A DNA stretch of 64,000 bases. Source: Bradyrhizobium betae. GTDB lineage: Bacteria > Pseudomonadota > Alphaproteobacteria > Rhizobiales > Xanthobacteraceae. The notes beneath the pieces were generated by a model, which had not been told where the DNA came from, made no database searches, and saw nothing but the letters and a program-made list of their open reading frames with translations. The position numbers and the translations under genes were made by a program. Location of the stretch: positions 1,612,001 to 1,676,000 of the forward strand of contig NZ_CP044543.1 in the NCBI RefSeq assembly GCF_008932115.1. The letters are read 5' to 3'. Shown in pieces: positions 35,735-44,627 of the stretch (position 1 is its first letter; the number at the start of each line of letters is the position of its first letter).

Positions 35735-36049
35735 ATGATCGAACGTCGTGCGATGAAGCGCATACAGATCAACCGGGCGGCGCGGCTGTCATTCGGTGAA
35801 ATTCCTGGAACTCATCCATGCTTGGTGCGCGATATCAGCGCCTTGGGGGCATGCATCTCCACGCCGTACTACATATTTGCCGACGAATTCGCGTTGTCGT
35901 TCGACGGCCATTCCGGAATCTTCATCTGCCGCGCCGTGTGGAGGAAGGCGACGCTGTGCGGCGTGTGCTTCCTCCTGCGTCGTCGTTCGCCGAAATTGGC
36001 GAACGATCCAGCAAATCCACAAACGTGGGGCGACGAAGCGTCGGCATAG
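35735..36049 (+). CDS. PilZ domain protein (c-di-GMP receptor)
   Basis: A 104-residue single-domain protein. The c-di-GMP-binding residues are present: R5xxxR9 in the N-terminal arm (RRAMKR) and D33-x-S-x-x-G38 (DISALGA), followed by a six-stranded barrel pattern with WRKATLCGVCF at the end of the core. It would act as an effector when c-di-GMP rises. Its neighbour upstream makes or degrades c-di-GMP. GGAG lies about ten bases before the ATG. Confidence 0.85.
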   Translation: MIERRAMKRIQINRAARLSFGEIPGTHPCLVRDISALGACISTPYYIFADEFALSFDGHSGIFICRAVWRKATLCGVCFLLRRRSPKLANDPANPQTWGDEASA

Positions 36050-36126
36050 CTCCCGTCCGCCCCGAGGGCGGAGCTGACAGAGCACGCCTCCGCGAGCAGA
36101 ACGCGGAAATACACGCTCCGCAACCT

Positions 36127-37107
36127 TCAGATCGCGTCCGCCCGCAGCAGCGTGTCCACGGTGATGGTGCCGCGGGCGCGGGAGACGCAAGCGCAGATCT
36201 TCTCGTTGCTCTCCTTCTGGTGGTCGCTGAAGAAGACATCGCGGTGGTCGATCTCACCCTGGACATCGACCACGTCGATGGCGCAGAGGCCGCATTCGCC
36301 GCGCTTGCAATCGTACATCACGTCGTGGCCGCTGGCATTGAGCACGTCGAGCATCGAGCGCTCGCGCGGGATTTCGAGCTCGACGTCCGAGCCCTTCAAT
36401 CGCACGCGAAACGTCTCGGTCGGCAGCGTGCCGCTGGAGCCGAAGGTCTCGTAGCGAAGGTCGGGAAGTGGATGACCGGCGCCGATCCAGGCGTGGCGTG
36501 CGGCATCCAGCATCCGCATCGGGCCACAGAACAGCGCCAGTGCATTTTGCGGCAGTGACGCGAACAGTGCGTCGAGGTCGAGCCGCCTGCCCTCGTCGCT
36601 GGCATGGACGATCAGGCGGTCGCCGAGCATGGCCGCAAGATCGTCGAGATAGGCAGCCTCGCTACGCGAGCGCACAGCATAGTGCAGCGTGACGTCGGCG
36701 CCACGCCGCGCCAGCGCCTGCGCGGCGCCGAGGATCGGGGTGATGCCGATGCCGCCTGCGATCAGGCAATAGTGTTGGCGCGTCCAGTCGACCGCGAGCA
36801 GCGAGGCCGGCTGCGTGATGTCGAGCCGCGCGCCCGGTGCGAGCTGCCACATGTAGCGCGAACCGCCGCGGGAATCCTCCGCGCGGCGCACCGCGATCTT
36901 GAGGCCGCGCGGCGTGGCTTCGCCGACCAGCGAATAGGATCGCGTCTCCGGCAGGCCGTCGATGGTAACGCTGACATTGATGTGACTGCCGACCGGATAG
37001 GCCGTGCCGTCGAACCGATCCGGCAGGATCAGGAATTCGCGGATGCCGGGCGCGAGGTCGCGCGTCGAGACGAGCGTCGCCGGAATCCAGGTTTCAATGA
37101 AGCGCAT
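36127..37107 (-). CDS. Oxygenase reductase (phthalate dioxygenase reductase/VanB type)
   Basis: A 326-residue electron-transfer protein of the class IA reductase type: an FMN-binding ferredoxin-reductase domain (residues 1-100, with ETRSYSLVG), an NAD-binding domain (YCLIAGGIGITPILGAAQ, residues 113-130) and a C-terminal plant-type [2Fe-2S] ferredoxin domain with the cluster Cys in CKRGECGLC and a fourth in ICACVSRARG. It passes electrons from NADH to the Rieske oxygenase encoded in the same operon. It starts 11 bp after the GntR gene. Length and domain order match VanB and PobB-like proteins. Confidence 0.92.
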   Translation of the reverse strand: MRFIETWIPATLVSTRDLAPGIREFLILPDRFDGTAYPVGSHINVSVTIDGLPETRSYSLVGEATPRGLKIAVRRAEDSRGGSRYMWQLAPGARLDITQPASLLAVDWTRQHYCLIAGGIGITPILGAAQALARRGADVTLHYAVRSRSEAAYLDDLAAMLGDRLIVHASDEGRRLDLDALFASLPQNALALFCGPMRMLDAARHAWIGAGHPLPDLRYETFGSSGTLPTETFRVRLKGSDVELEIPRERSMLDVLNASGHDVMYDCKRGECGLCAIDVVDVQGEIDHRDVFFSDHQKESNEKICACVSRARGTITVDTLLRADAI

Positions 37108-37117
37108 GGTGACTGCC

Positions 37118-37864
37118 CTAGTCGGTTGCGGCCCTGATCAGCGCGAGCGCCGGCAGGAGGTCGAGATGGGTCCGGTTGCGCAAGGCCAGCCGTAAATTGC
37201 GCACGGCGAGCCGAGCATGCTCGCGCATCACGGCCTCGGCGCGCGCGCCTTCGCGGTTCTCGATGGCGTCGATCACGACGCGGTGGTGCTCCTGCCCGAT
37301 GATCAATATCTGCTGCGCCTCGGGCAGCGCCGACTGCGCCATCACGAAGCCGCTTGGGGATGCAAACGGCAGCGCCGAGGCGCGGTCGATCTGGCGGATC
37401 AAGGGCGGGCTGCGCGACAATTCGGTCAGCAGCGCGTGGAAGCGCGCATTCAGCGTGACATAGGACGAGAAGGCATCGACCGAGATAGGCACCTGCCGCA
37501 GCAGCTCGTCGATCGCCGCGAGACATTCTTTCAACGGCTCGAGCTCCCGCGCGGAGACGCCGCGCTCGGCGGCGAAGCGCGCGGCGAGGCCTTCCAGCGT
37601 GCCGCGCAGCTCGATGGAATCGGAGATGTCGCGCTCCGAAAACGCCTTCACCATGAAGCCGCCGGAGGGGATCGCCTCCAGCAGCCCTTCCTCCTCCAGC
37701 CGCACCAGTGCCATGCGCACCGGGGTGCGCGAGGCGCCGGTGGTCTCCACCGCCTGCAGCTCAGAGATGCGCTCGCCGGGCCGCAACGCGCCCGACAGGA
37801 TCTGGTCGCGCAGCGCCAGCTGTGCCTTCACGGTTTGCGAGACGGAGCGGTCGACCTCGGCCAT
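37118..37864 (-). CDS. GntR family regulator (FadR C-terminal/FCD subfamily)
   Basis: A 248-residue regulator: an N-terminal winged helix (LRDQILSGALRPGERISELQ, then GASRTPVRMALVRLEEEGLL) and a helical FCD effector domain. VanR-type regulators of vanillate and other aromatic-acid oxygenases belong here. It lies between the oxygenase and reductase genes, with a GGAG in the oxygenase stop region, so it is translated with them and probably represses the operon until the substrate binds. GTATAC dyads in front of the operon are the likely sites. Confidence 0.9.
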   Translation of the reverse strand: MAEVDRSVSQTVKAQLALRDQILSGALRPGERISELQAVETTGASRTPVRMALVRLEEEGLLEAIPSGGFMVKAFSERDISDSIELRGTLEGLAARFAAERGVSARELEPLKECLAAIDELLRQVPISVDAFSSYVTLNARFHALLTELSRSPPLIRQIDRASALPFASPSGFVMAQSALPEAQQILIIGQEHHRVVIDAIENREGARAEAVMREHARLAVRNLRLALRNRTHLDLLPALALIRAATD

Positions 37865-37867
37865 GAT

Positions 37868-38917
37868 TTACTCCGCGGCCTGGAGGCGTTGCGGCGCGCT
37901 TTCCTTCGCCACCATCTTGTCAATCAGCTTGCGCGACCACATCGCGCCGGCGTCGATGTTGAGGTTGTAGAAGATGCGATCGGGATTCTCGTCCATCGCG
38001 CGCTGCTGCGCCTCGAGGATCAGCTCGTCCTCGCGGAAGATGCCGGAGACACCCTCGCGGATCTCGGTGGTGATGCGCTGCTCGCCAAGCTGGTAGTTGC
38101 GGACGAAGGCCCAGAAATAGTGACAAGTCTTCTCGGTCTCGGGCGTGATGGTGTTGAGCACGAAGCCGTTGACGCCCTGCGAGCGATCGCCTTCCGGCGC
38201 GCCGGTGCCTGTCGGCGCCACGCCGACATCGATCGCGATGGTGCACGGCGCCTCGAAACGGATGATCTGCCAGCGGTCGACGAGACCGGACTTGCCGAGC
38301 TGCTTGGCCCAGAACGGCGGCGGCTCGATGCCGCGCATCCAGCGCGTCACCGTGACCGTCTTCTCGCCGTGGGTGACGTCGAACGGCGCTTCGGCGACCG
38401 CGTCGTTGCCGATCGAGGAGCCGTGCACGAAGGTCTCGTGGGTGAGGTCCATGAGATTGTCGAGCACGAGGCGGTAGTCGCAATTGACGTGGATGGTCTT
38501 GCCGTCGCCGGCCCAGGCCGGATCATGGTTCCAGTGCATGTCGGGAACGAGCGCGGGATCGGCCAGCGCGGGATCGCCCATCCAGAGCCAGACGTAGCGG
38601 TGGCGCTCGACCACGGGATAGGCGCGGACGCAGGCCGACGGGTTGATGGTCTCCTGCGAGGGCATGAAGGTGCAGCGGCCCTGCGCGTTGTATTTGAGGC
38701 CGTGATAGCCGCAGACGACGGTGTCGCCCTCAAGCCGGCCCTTCGACAGCGGCACCAGCCGGTGCCAGCAGGCATCCTCCAGCGCGGCCACCGCGCCGTC
38801 GGCCTTGCGGTACATCACGATGTGCTTGCCGCAGATCGTCCGCGGCAACAGCGCCGGCTTGACCTCCGCGTCCCAGGCCGCGGCGTACCAGGCGTTCATG
38901 GGGAAGGGTTTTGTCAC
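37868..38917 (-). CDS. Rieske non-haem iron oxygenase, alpha subunit (VanA-like)
   Basis: A 349-residue monooxygenase component. The Rieske ligands are CWHRLVPLSKG and CGYHGLKYN (CxH and CxxH, about residues 47-71), and the mononuclear iron site is DLTHETFVHG. This size and single-subunit form are typical of demethylases such as vanillate O-demethylase rather than ring-hydroxylating alpha3beta3 dioxygenases. The GTG at 38917 is chosen because GGGAG lies seven bases upstream; the upstream frame (to 38986) carries the promoter. The aromatic substrate cannot be named from sequence alone. It is the first gene of the operon with the GntR regulator and reductase. Confidence 0.9.
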   Translation of the reverse strand: MTKPFPMNAWYAAAWDAEVKPALLPRTICGKHIVMYRKADGAVAALEDACWHRLVPLSKGRLEGDTVVCGYHGLKYNAQGRCTFMPSQETINPSACVRAYPVVERHRYVWLWMGDPALADPALVPDMHWNHDPAWAGDGKTIHVNCDYRLVLDNLMDLTHETFVHGSSIGNDAVAEAPFDVTHGEKTVTVTRWMRGIEPPPFWAKQLGKSGLVDRWQIIRFEAPCTIAIDVGVAPTGTGAPEGDRSQGVNGFVLNTITPETEKTCHYFWAFVRNYQLGEQRITTEIREGVSGIFREDELILEAQQRAMDENPDRIFYNLNIDAGAMWSRKLIDKMVAKESAPQRLQAAE

Positions 38918-38934
38918 CGGCGATCTCCCAAGGC

Positions 38935-39030
38935 TTATGTATGCGTTATGTATACAATAACGGGGGGGGGAATCGTTCAAGGCCATAAATGGCTTATCTA
39001 ATTACCTTTATGCCAATTGATGTATACACT
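38935..39030 (-). promoter_or_regulatory. Promoter/operator region of the Rieske operon
   Basis: Two GTATAC dyads lie at 38950-38955 (in TTATGTATACAATAA) and 39022-39027, plus a related TTATGTATGC at 38935-38944, plausible GntR sites. Reading the minus strand, TTGAAC (38980-38975), a 17-bp spacer and TTGTAT (38957-38952) form a candidate promoter, 35 bp before the GTG. The spacer contains nine consecutive C (G9 on the plus strand, 38962-38970). Confidence 0.5.
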
Positions 39031-39041
39031 CCCAACCGCGA

Positions 39042-39145
39042 GTCATTCCCCGCGAAAGCGGGGAATCCAGTACGCCGCGGCTGTCATCGGTTCACACAAC
39101 TGCCGCCGCGGCGTACTGGATCACCCGCTTGCGCGGGTGATGACG
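39042..39145. repeat. Interspersed palindromic repeat, family B
   Basis: GTCATTCCCCGCGAAAGCGG with AATCCAGTACGCCGCGG on the left is mirrored by CCGCGGCGTACTGGATCACC and GGGTGATGAC on the right. It lies between the Rieske operon promoter and the phosphoglucomutase gene. Confidence 0.8.
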
Positions 39146-39204
39146 GCTGTTGATGCGGCAGGCCCTCCCTTGGAGGGGCCAGCGAAAGCGCGCTTGGTTT
39201 GGAC

Positions 39205-40851
39205 TTACCCCCCAAACACCTTCTTCAACCCCGCCTGCGCCTCATCCTGAATCCGCTTCAGGTGCTCGGTGCTGCGGAAGCTTTCGGCGTAGATCTTGTA
39301 GACGTCCTCCGTCCCCGACGGCCGCGCGGCGAACCAGCCGAAATCGGTTTCGACCTTGATGCCGCCGAAGGGTTGGCCGTTGCCGGGCGCCTTGCTCAGC
39401 GTGGCACGGACGGGATCGCCGGCGAGATCCTTCAGACCGAGCTGCTCGGGCGTGACGGACTTCAAAATGTTCTTTTGCGGCGTGGTGGCGGCGACGTCGA
39501 TGCGCGCGTAATGGGGCACCCCCAACTCGGCGGTGAGATCGCCAAACAGCTGGCTCGGATCGCGGCCGGTCTTCGCCATGATCTCGGCGGCGAGCAGGCC
39601 GAGGATGATGCCGTCCTTGTCGGTGGTCCACACCGTGCCGTCGCGGCGCAGGAACGAGGCCCCTGCACTCTCCTCGCCGCCGAAGCCGAAGCCGCCGCTG
39701 ACGAGGCCGTCGACGAACCATTTGAAGCCGACCGGCGTCTCGACCAGCTTGCGGCCGAGTTTTTTGGCGACGCGGTCGATGATCGAGCTCGACACCACCG
39801 TCTTGCCGATCGCGGCATCCTTGCCCCAGTTCGGGCGGTGCGCGAACAGATAGGAGATCGCGGTCGCCAGATAATGGTTGGGGTTCATCAGGCCGCCGGT
39901 ACGCGTCACGATGCCGTGGCGGTCGGCGTCGGTATCGTTGGCGAAGGCGACGTCGAAGCGGTCGCGCATCGCGATCAGGCTCGCCATCGCGTAAGGCGAG
40001 GAGCAGTCCATCCGAATCTTGCCGTCCCAGTCCACCGTCATGAAGCGAAAGGTCGGATCGATCGCCTCGTTCACGACGCTGGCCTTCAGGCCGTAGCGCT
40101 CGATGATCGGGTGCCAGTAATGCACGGCGGCGCCGCCGAGCGGATCGATGCCGATATTGATGCCGGCGGATTTGACCAGGTCGAGATCGACGACGTTGCC
40201 GAGATCGGCGACGTAGGGCGTGACGAAGTCGTAGGCGTGCACGTTCGCCGACTTTTTCGCCTTGGCATAGTCCATCCGTGCGACGCCCTTGAGGCCGTCG
40301 GCAAGATAGGCGTTGGCGCGCTTCTCGACCACGCCGGTGACGTCGGTGTCGGCCGGGCCGCCATGCGGCGGATTGTATTTGTAGCCGCCGTCCTCCGGCG
40401 GATTGTGCGAGGGCGTGACGACGACGCCATCAGCCAGACCGGACGTGCGACCCTTGTTGTAGGTCAGGATCGCGTGCGATATGACAGGCGTCGGCGTGTA
40501 GCCGCCGTCCTTGTCGATCATGACGTCGACACCGTTGGCCGCGAACACCTCGACGGCGCTGACCAGCGCCGGCTCGGCCAGCGCATGGGTGTCGATGCCG
40601 ATGAACAACGGACCGGTCAGCCCCTTCTCCTTGCGGTAGTCGCAAATCGCCTGCGTGGTGGCGAGGATGTGCCCTTCGTTGAACGTATTCTTGAACGAGG
40701 TGCCGCGATGGCCGGAGGTGCCGAACGCCACCCGCTTCGCCGGATCCGCCACATCAGGCTTGCCGGCGAAATAGGCCGTCACCAGCCGCGGAACGTTGGT
40801 GAGCGCGTCCGGCGAGACCAGCTTGCCCGCCGCGGGATGAACATCAGCCAC
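39205..40851 (-). CDS. pgm: Phosphoglucomutase (alpha-D-glucose phosphate-specific)
   Basis: A 548-residue enzyme interconverting glucose-1- and glucose-6-phosphate, which supplies precursors for UDP-glucose and hence the exopolysaccharide locus. Conserved sites are the phospho-Ser loop [20 protein letters not shown], the metal-binding [19 protein letters not shown] of the sugar-binding loop and [14 protein letters not shown] of the phosphate-binding domain. The length equals that of E. coli Pgm. A GTG start at 40851 with GAGG eight bases upstream is best; the open frame continues to 42186, but that part is antisense to another gene. It appears to be monocistronic. Confidence 0.95.
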   Translation of the reverse strand: MADVHPAAGKLVSPDALTNVPRLVTAYFAGKPDVADPAKRVAFGTSGHRGTSFKNTFNEGHILATTQAICDYRKEKGLTGPLFIGIDTHALAEPALVSAVEVFAANGVDVMIDKDGGYTPTPVISHAILTYNKGRTSGLADGVVVTPSHNPPEDGGYKYNPPHGGPADTDVTGVVEKRANAYLADGLKGVARMDYAKAKKSANVHAYDFVTPYVADLGNVVDLDLVKSAGINIGIDPLGGAAVHYWHPIIERYGLKASVVNEAIDPTFRFMTVDWDGKIRMDCSSPYAMASLIAMRDRFDVAFANDTDADRHGIVTRTGGLMNPNHYLATAISYLFAHRPNWGKDAAIGKTVVSSSIIDRVAKKLGRKLVETPVGFKWFVDGLVSGGFGFGGEESAGASFLRRDGTVWTTDKDGIILGLLAAEIMAKTGRDPSQLFGDLTAELGVPHYARIDVAATTPQKNILKSVTPEQLGLKDLAGDPVRATLSKAPGNGQPFGGIKVETDFGWFAARPSGTEDVYKIYAESFRSTEHLKRIQDEAQAGLKKVFGG

Positions 40852-40971
40852 TGAAATATCCTCGTTCTGCCTACAGAGATTGCGGAGCAGCATAGCATCG
40901 GCCGGGCCACCGCCAAGGGCACAACATCGGTGATGGGAACGGCGTTCCTTCCGAGGGCAAAGTGCCAATCC

Positions 40972-41100
40972 CGTCATCCTGAGGCGCGAGGCACACCGCG
41001 CAACGCGCGGCGTGCGGAGCCTCGAAGGATGTACGGCCTGGATGCAGCCGGGCCGTCGCCCTTCGAGGGCCGCTGAAGGAGCGGCCACCTCAGGGTGACG
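40972..41100. repeat. Interspersed palindromic repeat, family D
   Basis: The ends read GTCATCCTGAGG and CCTCAGGGTGACG; the inner parts GCCTCGAAGGATG and CGCCCTTCGAGGGC are also inverted. The 320-bp gap between pgm and the alpha/beta hydrolase gene (40852-41172) consists largely of this element. Confidence 0.75.
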
Positions 41101-41172
41101 GTGATGGATTCGGGGCATCAGGCGCGAAGACATGCTACGCTCCGCAACCATCGAGGCCTTTCGAATCGCCCC

Positions 41173-42306
41173 ATGATGCTCCTGCGAAAACTGCTTCTGC
41201 TGATCGCCGGCCTCGTTCTGGCCGGCGCGCCGGCGCGCGCCGCGGAGTTCTACACCGAGGACCTCCGCATTCCGATGGCGGAGGCCGGGCCGCAGGGGCT
41301 GGAGGCGTTCCTGGTCCGCCCCGCAGGCGCGAAGCGCTATCCGCTGGCGCTGCTCAGCCACGGCTCGCCGCGCAGCTTCGACGACCGCGCGACCATGACG
41401 GCGCACAAATATTACGGCATCGCGCTCGAATATGCCCGGCGCGGCTTTGCCGCGCTGATCGTGATGCGGCGCGGCTACGGCACCTCGCCGGGCGGGCGCA
41501 TCGACAGCATCGGCGGCTGCGCCAATGCCGCTTATTTGCCGGCAGCCGCTGTTGCGGTCGCGGATTTGCGCGCCGCGATCGATGCGATGGGGCGCAGGGC
41601 CGACGTGACGACGACAGGCATGATCGCGGCCGGCCATTCCGCCGGCGGACTCGCCACCGTCGCGCTGACGGCGCAGGCGCCGCCCGGCCTCGTCGCAGCG
41701 ATCAACTTTGCCGGCGGCCGCGGCTCGCGGGACGACGACGATGTCTGCAATCCGGATGGACTGGTGCAAGCCTTCGCCACGTTCGGAAAAACATCGCGCG
41801 TGCCGACGTTGTGGGTCTATGCGAGCAACGATCTGTTTTTTGGCCCCGATCTCGCGCGCCGTCTCTATGACGGGTTTCGCGGCAGCGGCGGTCACGCAAA
41901 GTTCATTGCGGCCGCGCCTTACGGCGACGACGGCCATTATCTCTATTCGGTGATGGGGCGGCCGCAATGGACACCTTATCTCGACGCCTTCCTGCGCGAG
42001 CGCGAACTCAGCCACGACATCCTCGGTCTGCCCGATCCGCTGCCGCCGCCGGGCCAGCTCAATGCGGCGGCGCGCGCCGAATTCTCGCGCTATCTCGCCA
42101 GCACGACGCCGCACAAGGCTTTCGCGGTGTCGCCCAATGGCGGCTACGGCTGGCGTTCGGGGCGCACCACGGCCGAGGACGCGCAACGTGATTCGCTGAA
42201 CGCCTGCATGAAATGGTCGCCAAGCTGCACGCTCTATGCGGTCGATGACCGTCTCGCGGGGGCTGCGCAGAGGACCTCGACGGACCAGAGCGCCCGCGCG
42301 CGATAG
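41173..42306 (+). CDS. Exported alpha/beta hydrolase with C-terminal DUF4189-like segment
   Basis: A 377-residue protein: signal peptide (cleavage near ARAAE, residue 23), an alpha/beta hydrolase fold with GHSAGG as the nucleophile elbow (Ser about 158), SHGSPRS and the late His in [10 protein letters not shown]. About 45 residues at the C-terminus ([20 protein letters not shown], then ALNACM-type and CTLYAVDD text) resemble the short domain seen at the end of some rhizobial secreted proteins. It probably acts on ester or related bonds in the periplasm. The substrate is unknown. An ATG three bases later is an equal start. Confidence 0.8.
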   Translation: MMLLRKLLLLIAGLVLAGAPARAAEFYTEDLRIPMAEAGPQGLEAFLVRPAGAKRYPLALLSHGSPRSFDDRATMTAHKYYGIALEYARRGFAALIVMRRGYGTSPGGRIDSIGGCANAAYLPAAAVAVADLRAAIDAMGRRADVTTTGMIAAGHSAGGLATVALTAQAPPGLVAAINFAGGRGSRDDDDVCNPDGLVQAFATFGKTSRVPTLWVYASNDLFFGPDLARRLYDGFRGSGGHAKFIAAAPYGDDGHYLYSVMGRPQWTPYLDAFLRERELSHDILGLPDPLPPPGQLNAAARAEFSRYLASTTPHKAFAVSPNGGYGWRSGRTTAEDAQRDSLNACMKWSPSCTLYAVDDRLAGAAQRTSTDQSARAR

Positions 42307-42340
42307 GCGCGAGAGCGATCCGGTCTTGCAATGGGTGAAG

Positions 42341-43156
42341 CTAGAGCCGTTCGCTGAGCGCGAGCTTGTAGCCGACGCCGGTGACGGTCGCGATCACGGG
42401 CGTGCCGCTGCCGACGAGCTTGCGGCGCAGCCGCGCCACCAGCGCATCCACGGTGCGGATGTCGACCTCGGCCTGGCGGTTGCTGACGACCTCGATCAGA
42501 TAGTCACGGCTTAGCGGCCTGCCGTCGGCACCGACCAGTGCCGCCAGCAGGTCGAACTCGGCGCGCGTCAGCGCCACCGGCTTGCCATCGCTGCCGAGCA
42601 GCTCGCGCCGCGTCAGGTCGATGATCCAGTCGCCGAAGGCGATCGAATTGTGATTGCGCGCAGCCTTGCGGTCGATCGAGCGGCGCCGCAGCACGCTGCG
42701 TGCGCGCGCGAGCAGGTCGCGCAGATTGATCGGCTTGGTGACGTAGTGGTCGCCGGCGATCTCGAGGCCGAGGATGCGATCGACGTCCGTGTCGCGGCGG
42801 GTCACGAAGATAATGCCCGCATTGCTGGTCGCCTGGATCTCCTTGGCGAGTTCGAAGCCGTCGCCGTCGGGCAATTGCACGTCGAGGAAGACTAGATCGG
42901 TGCGCGCGCGCAGCGCCTGGCGGCACTCCGCGCAGGAGCCGGCGGCGACCACGTCGAAATTGTTCTCGCTGAAATAACCAACCAGCATCGTGCGCGTCAC
43001 CGGATCGTCTTCAACGACGATCAGCCGCTCGCGGCCAGCCGGACGCAATTCCTGAAGCGCGGAATCAGTCAAATTGTTGGATGTCCTGTGTGCTTGCGAC
43101 CCGGCCTGAAAATTCAAGTCGCCGCGCAGCGCGCTGTCCTGTGAACGAACATTCAC
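42341..43156 (-). CDS. OmpR/TorR-type response regulator
   Basis: A 271-residue two-component regulator. The receiver has [12 protein letters not shown], the acceptor Asp in [13 protein letters not shown] (about residue 90), a Thr in IFVTRR and a Lys in [10 protein letters not shown]; the C-terminal winged helix is of OmpR type ([39 protein letters not shown]). About 40 residues precede the receiver; the frame starts with GTG at 43156 without a strong ribosome site, so the true start may be internal. No histidine kinase lies next to it. Confidence 0.88.
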   Translation of the reverse strand: MNVRSQDSALRGDLNFQAGSQAHRTSNNLTDSALQELRPAGRERLIVVEDDPVTRTMLVGYFSENNFDVVAAGSCAECRQALRARTDLVFLDVQLPDGDGFELAKEIQATSNAGIIFVTRRDTDVDRILGLEIAGDHYVTKPINLRDLLARARSVLRRRSIDRKAARNHNSIAFGDWIIDLTRRELLGSDGKPVALTRAEFDLLAALVGADGRPLSRDYLIEVVSNRQAEVDIRTVDALVARLRRKLVGSGTPVIATVTGVGYKLALSERL

Positions 43157-43448
43157 GACTTATTCGAGCCCCCGAAATTGCCTGCCAGAATACTAGGCGT
43201 GTTGTGCCGGCCAAACAATATTGGTCATGGCTTTGGAACATTAAGTATGAATTGCCCCACAATTCTCATCCCGCGCATCATCACGCAGGCTTGGCCCGCG
43301 CGAGCCTCGACAAGCCGCCTCGACACCGCCGATCCCGCACATTCGACCCCGAACGCAACCGCCGGTTAACGTAAAGAACGCGTTTGGCTTCGGAAAAGCC
43401 GGCCGCACCTCTATTGTCCCCGCAGGTCCGAAATCGGGAGCAGGCGTG

Positions 43449-44621
43449 ATGCAGGGGCAGGCCCGGTTGGCTGCCGGTCAAATCGAGGACGGTGCAACGC
43501 GCCTCAGTCGTTCGCACAGCCTCGACTTCCTGCGCGGTCTGGCCATCCTCGGCGTGGTGGCGATCCACGTTTCGCAATCTTTTCCTTCGAACATCCACGC
43601 CGTCGACTACGCCTTCATGTGCGGCTGGACCGGCGTCAACGTGTTCTACTTCGTCAGCGCCATCACGATGTGCCTGATGTGGACGCGGCGCCTCGAGGCG
43701 AACCCCACGCGCAAATTCTACATCCGCCGTACCTTGCGGATCGCGCCGCTGTTCTGGCTCGCGATCCCGTTCTACCTCGTCGTCAACGGCACGGGTCCCA
43801 GCGCCAACGCCCCCAATGGTATCGGACCGCTGCAGGTGATCCTGACCGCGACTTTCCTGCACGGCTTCTGGCCTGACAGCGTCAATAGCGTCGTGCCGGG
43901 TGACTGGTCGATCGCCGCGGAGATGACTTTCTATCTCATCTTCCCCTTCCTGATCACAGCATTCGGATCGCGCCGCCATCTCTATCTTGCGCTGGCGATC
44001 GTGCTGCACCTCATCAATGTCGACCTGTTCAAGCCGTGGGCTTTCGAGCTGTTCTCGGCCTATTACGGACCGGGCAACGATTCCTTCGTCTGGAGCACGC
44101 TGCACATCAGCTTTCTGAACCAGTTGCCGGTCTTCCTGGTCGGCTGCGCGCTGTTCTTCTCGCTGCGCGACGGCTTTGCAAAATCGGACGCCGCGATCTA
44201 CGCCGCCTTCATCGCGCTGTCCTTCATGGCCAATCGCGCGTCCGGCGCGCACGAATTCAACTATCTGATGATCAACCTCGCGCTTGGCGCGGGTGTGGTC
44301 GGCTGCATCCGCTTCGCGATCCGCTGGCAGCCGATCGAGGCGCTCGGCCGCAATTCCTATTCGATGTATCTGTCGCACTTCGCGGTGATCTTTGGCCTGC
44401 GCCAGATCTGGCCGTTCGCCGACGGGCTGGTCTCGCTGCTGATCGTCTATGCCGTCACGACGGCGCTCAGCTATCTCGTCGCGCGCGCGACGTGGCATCT
44501 GGTCGAGCGGCACGCGCAGGATCTCGCGCATCGCCTGACGGCTTCGACGGCCAAGACCACACGCGCGGAGCCGGTCACTGTACCAGGCGTCGCCCTGAAC
44601 GGCCGCAGCGCCGGCGCGTGA
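43449..44621 (+). CDS. Acyltransferase 3 family membrane protein (OafA/ExoZ-like)
   Basis: A 390-residue integral membrane enzyme with about ten helices. The start of the family is evident: SLDFLRGLAILGVVAIHVSQ (residues 23-42), then GWTGVNVFYFVSAITMCL and RKFYIRRTLRIAPLFW with the conserved Arg pair. NSYSMYLSHFAVIF marks the later helix. These enzymes put acetyl or other acyl groups on surface polysaccharides, which would suit the exopolysaccharide genes 1.3 kb downstream. ATG 43449 has GGGAG eight bases upstream; GTG 43446 is the alternative. Confidence 0.87.
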   Translation: MQGQARLAAGQIEDGATRLSRSHSLDFLRGLAILGVVAIHVSQSFPSNIHAVDYAFMCGWTGVNVFYFVSAITMCLMWTRRLEANPTRKFYIRRTLRIAPLFWLAIPFYLVVNGTGPSANAPNGIGPLQVILTATFLHGFWPDSVNSVVPGDWSIAAEMTFYLIFPFLITAFGSRRHLYLALAIVLHLINVDLFKPWAFELFSAYYGPGNDSFVWSTLHISFLNQLPVFLVGCALFFSLRDGFAKSDAAIYAAFIALSFMANRASGAHEFNYLMINLALGAGVVGCIRFAIRWQPIEALGRNSYSMYLSHFAVIFGLRQIWPFADGLVSLLIVYAVTTALSYLVARATWHLVERHAQDLAHRLTASTAKTTRAEPVTVPGVALNGRSAGA

Positions 44622-44627
44622 GCCGTC

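Noticed and set aside
39205-42186. 993-codon frame for phosphoglucomutase
   Set aside because: The part above 40851 lies over the repeat element and antisense to the alpha/beta hydrolase gene. The enzyme has normal length from the GTG at 40851.
43281-44531. 416-codon minus-strand frame opposite the acyltransferase gene
   Set aside because: The plus strand encodes a clear acyltransferase 3 protein; the opposite frame is charged low-complexity sequence.
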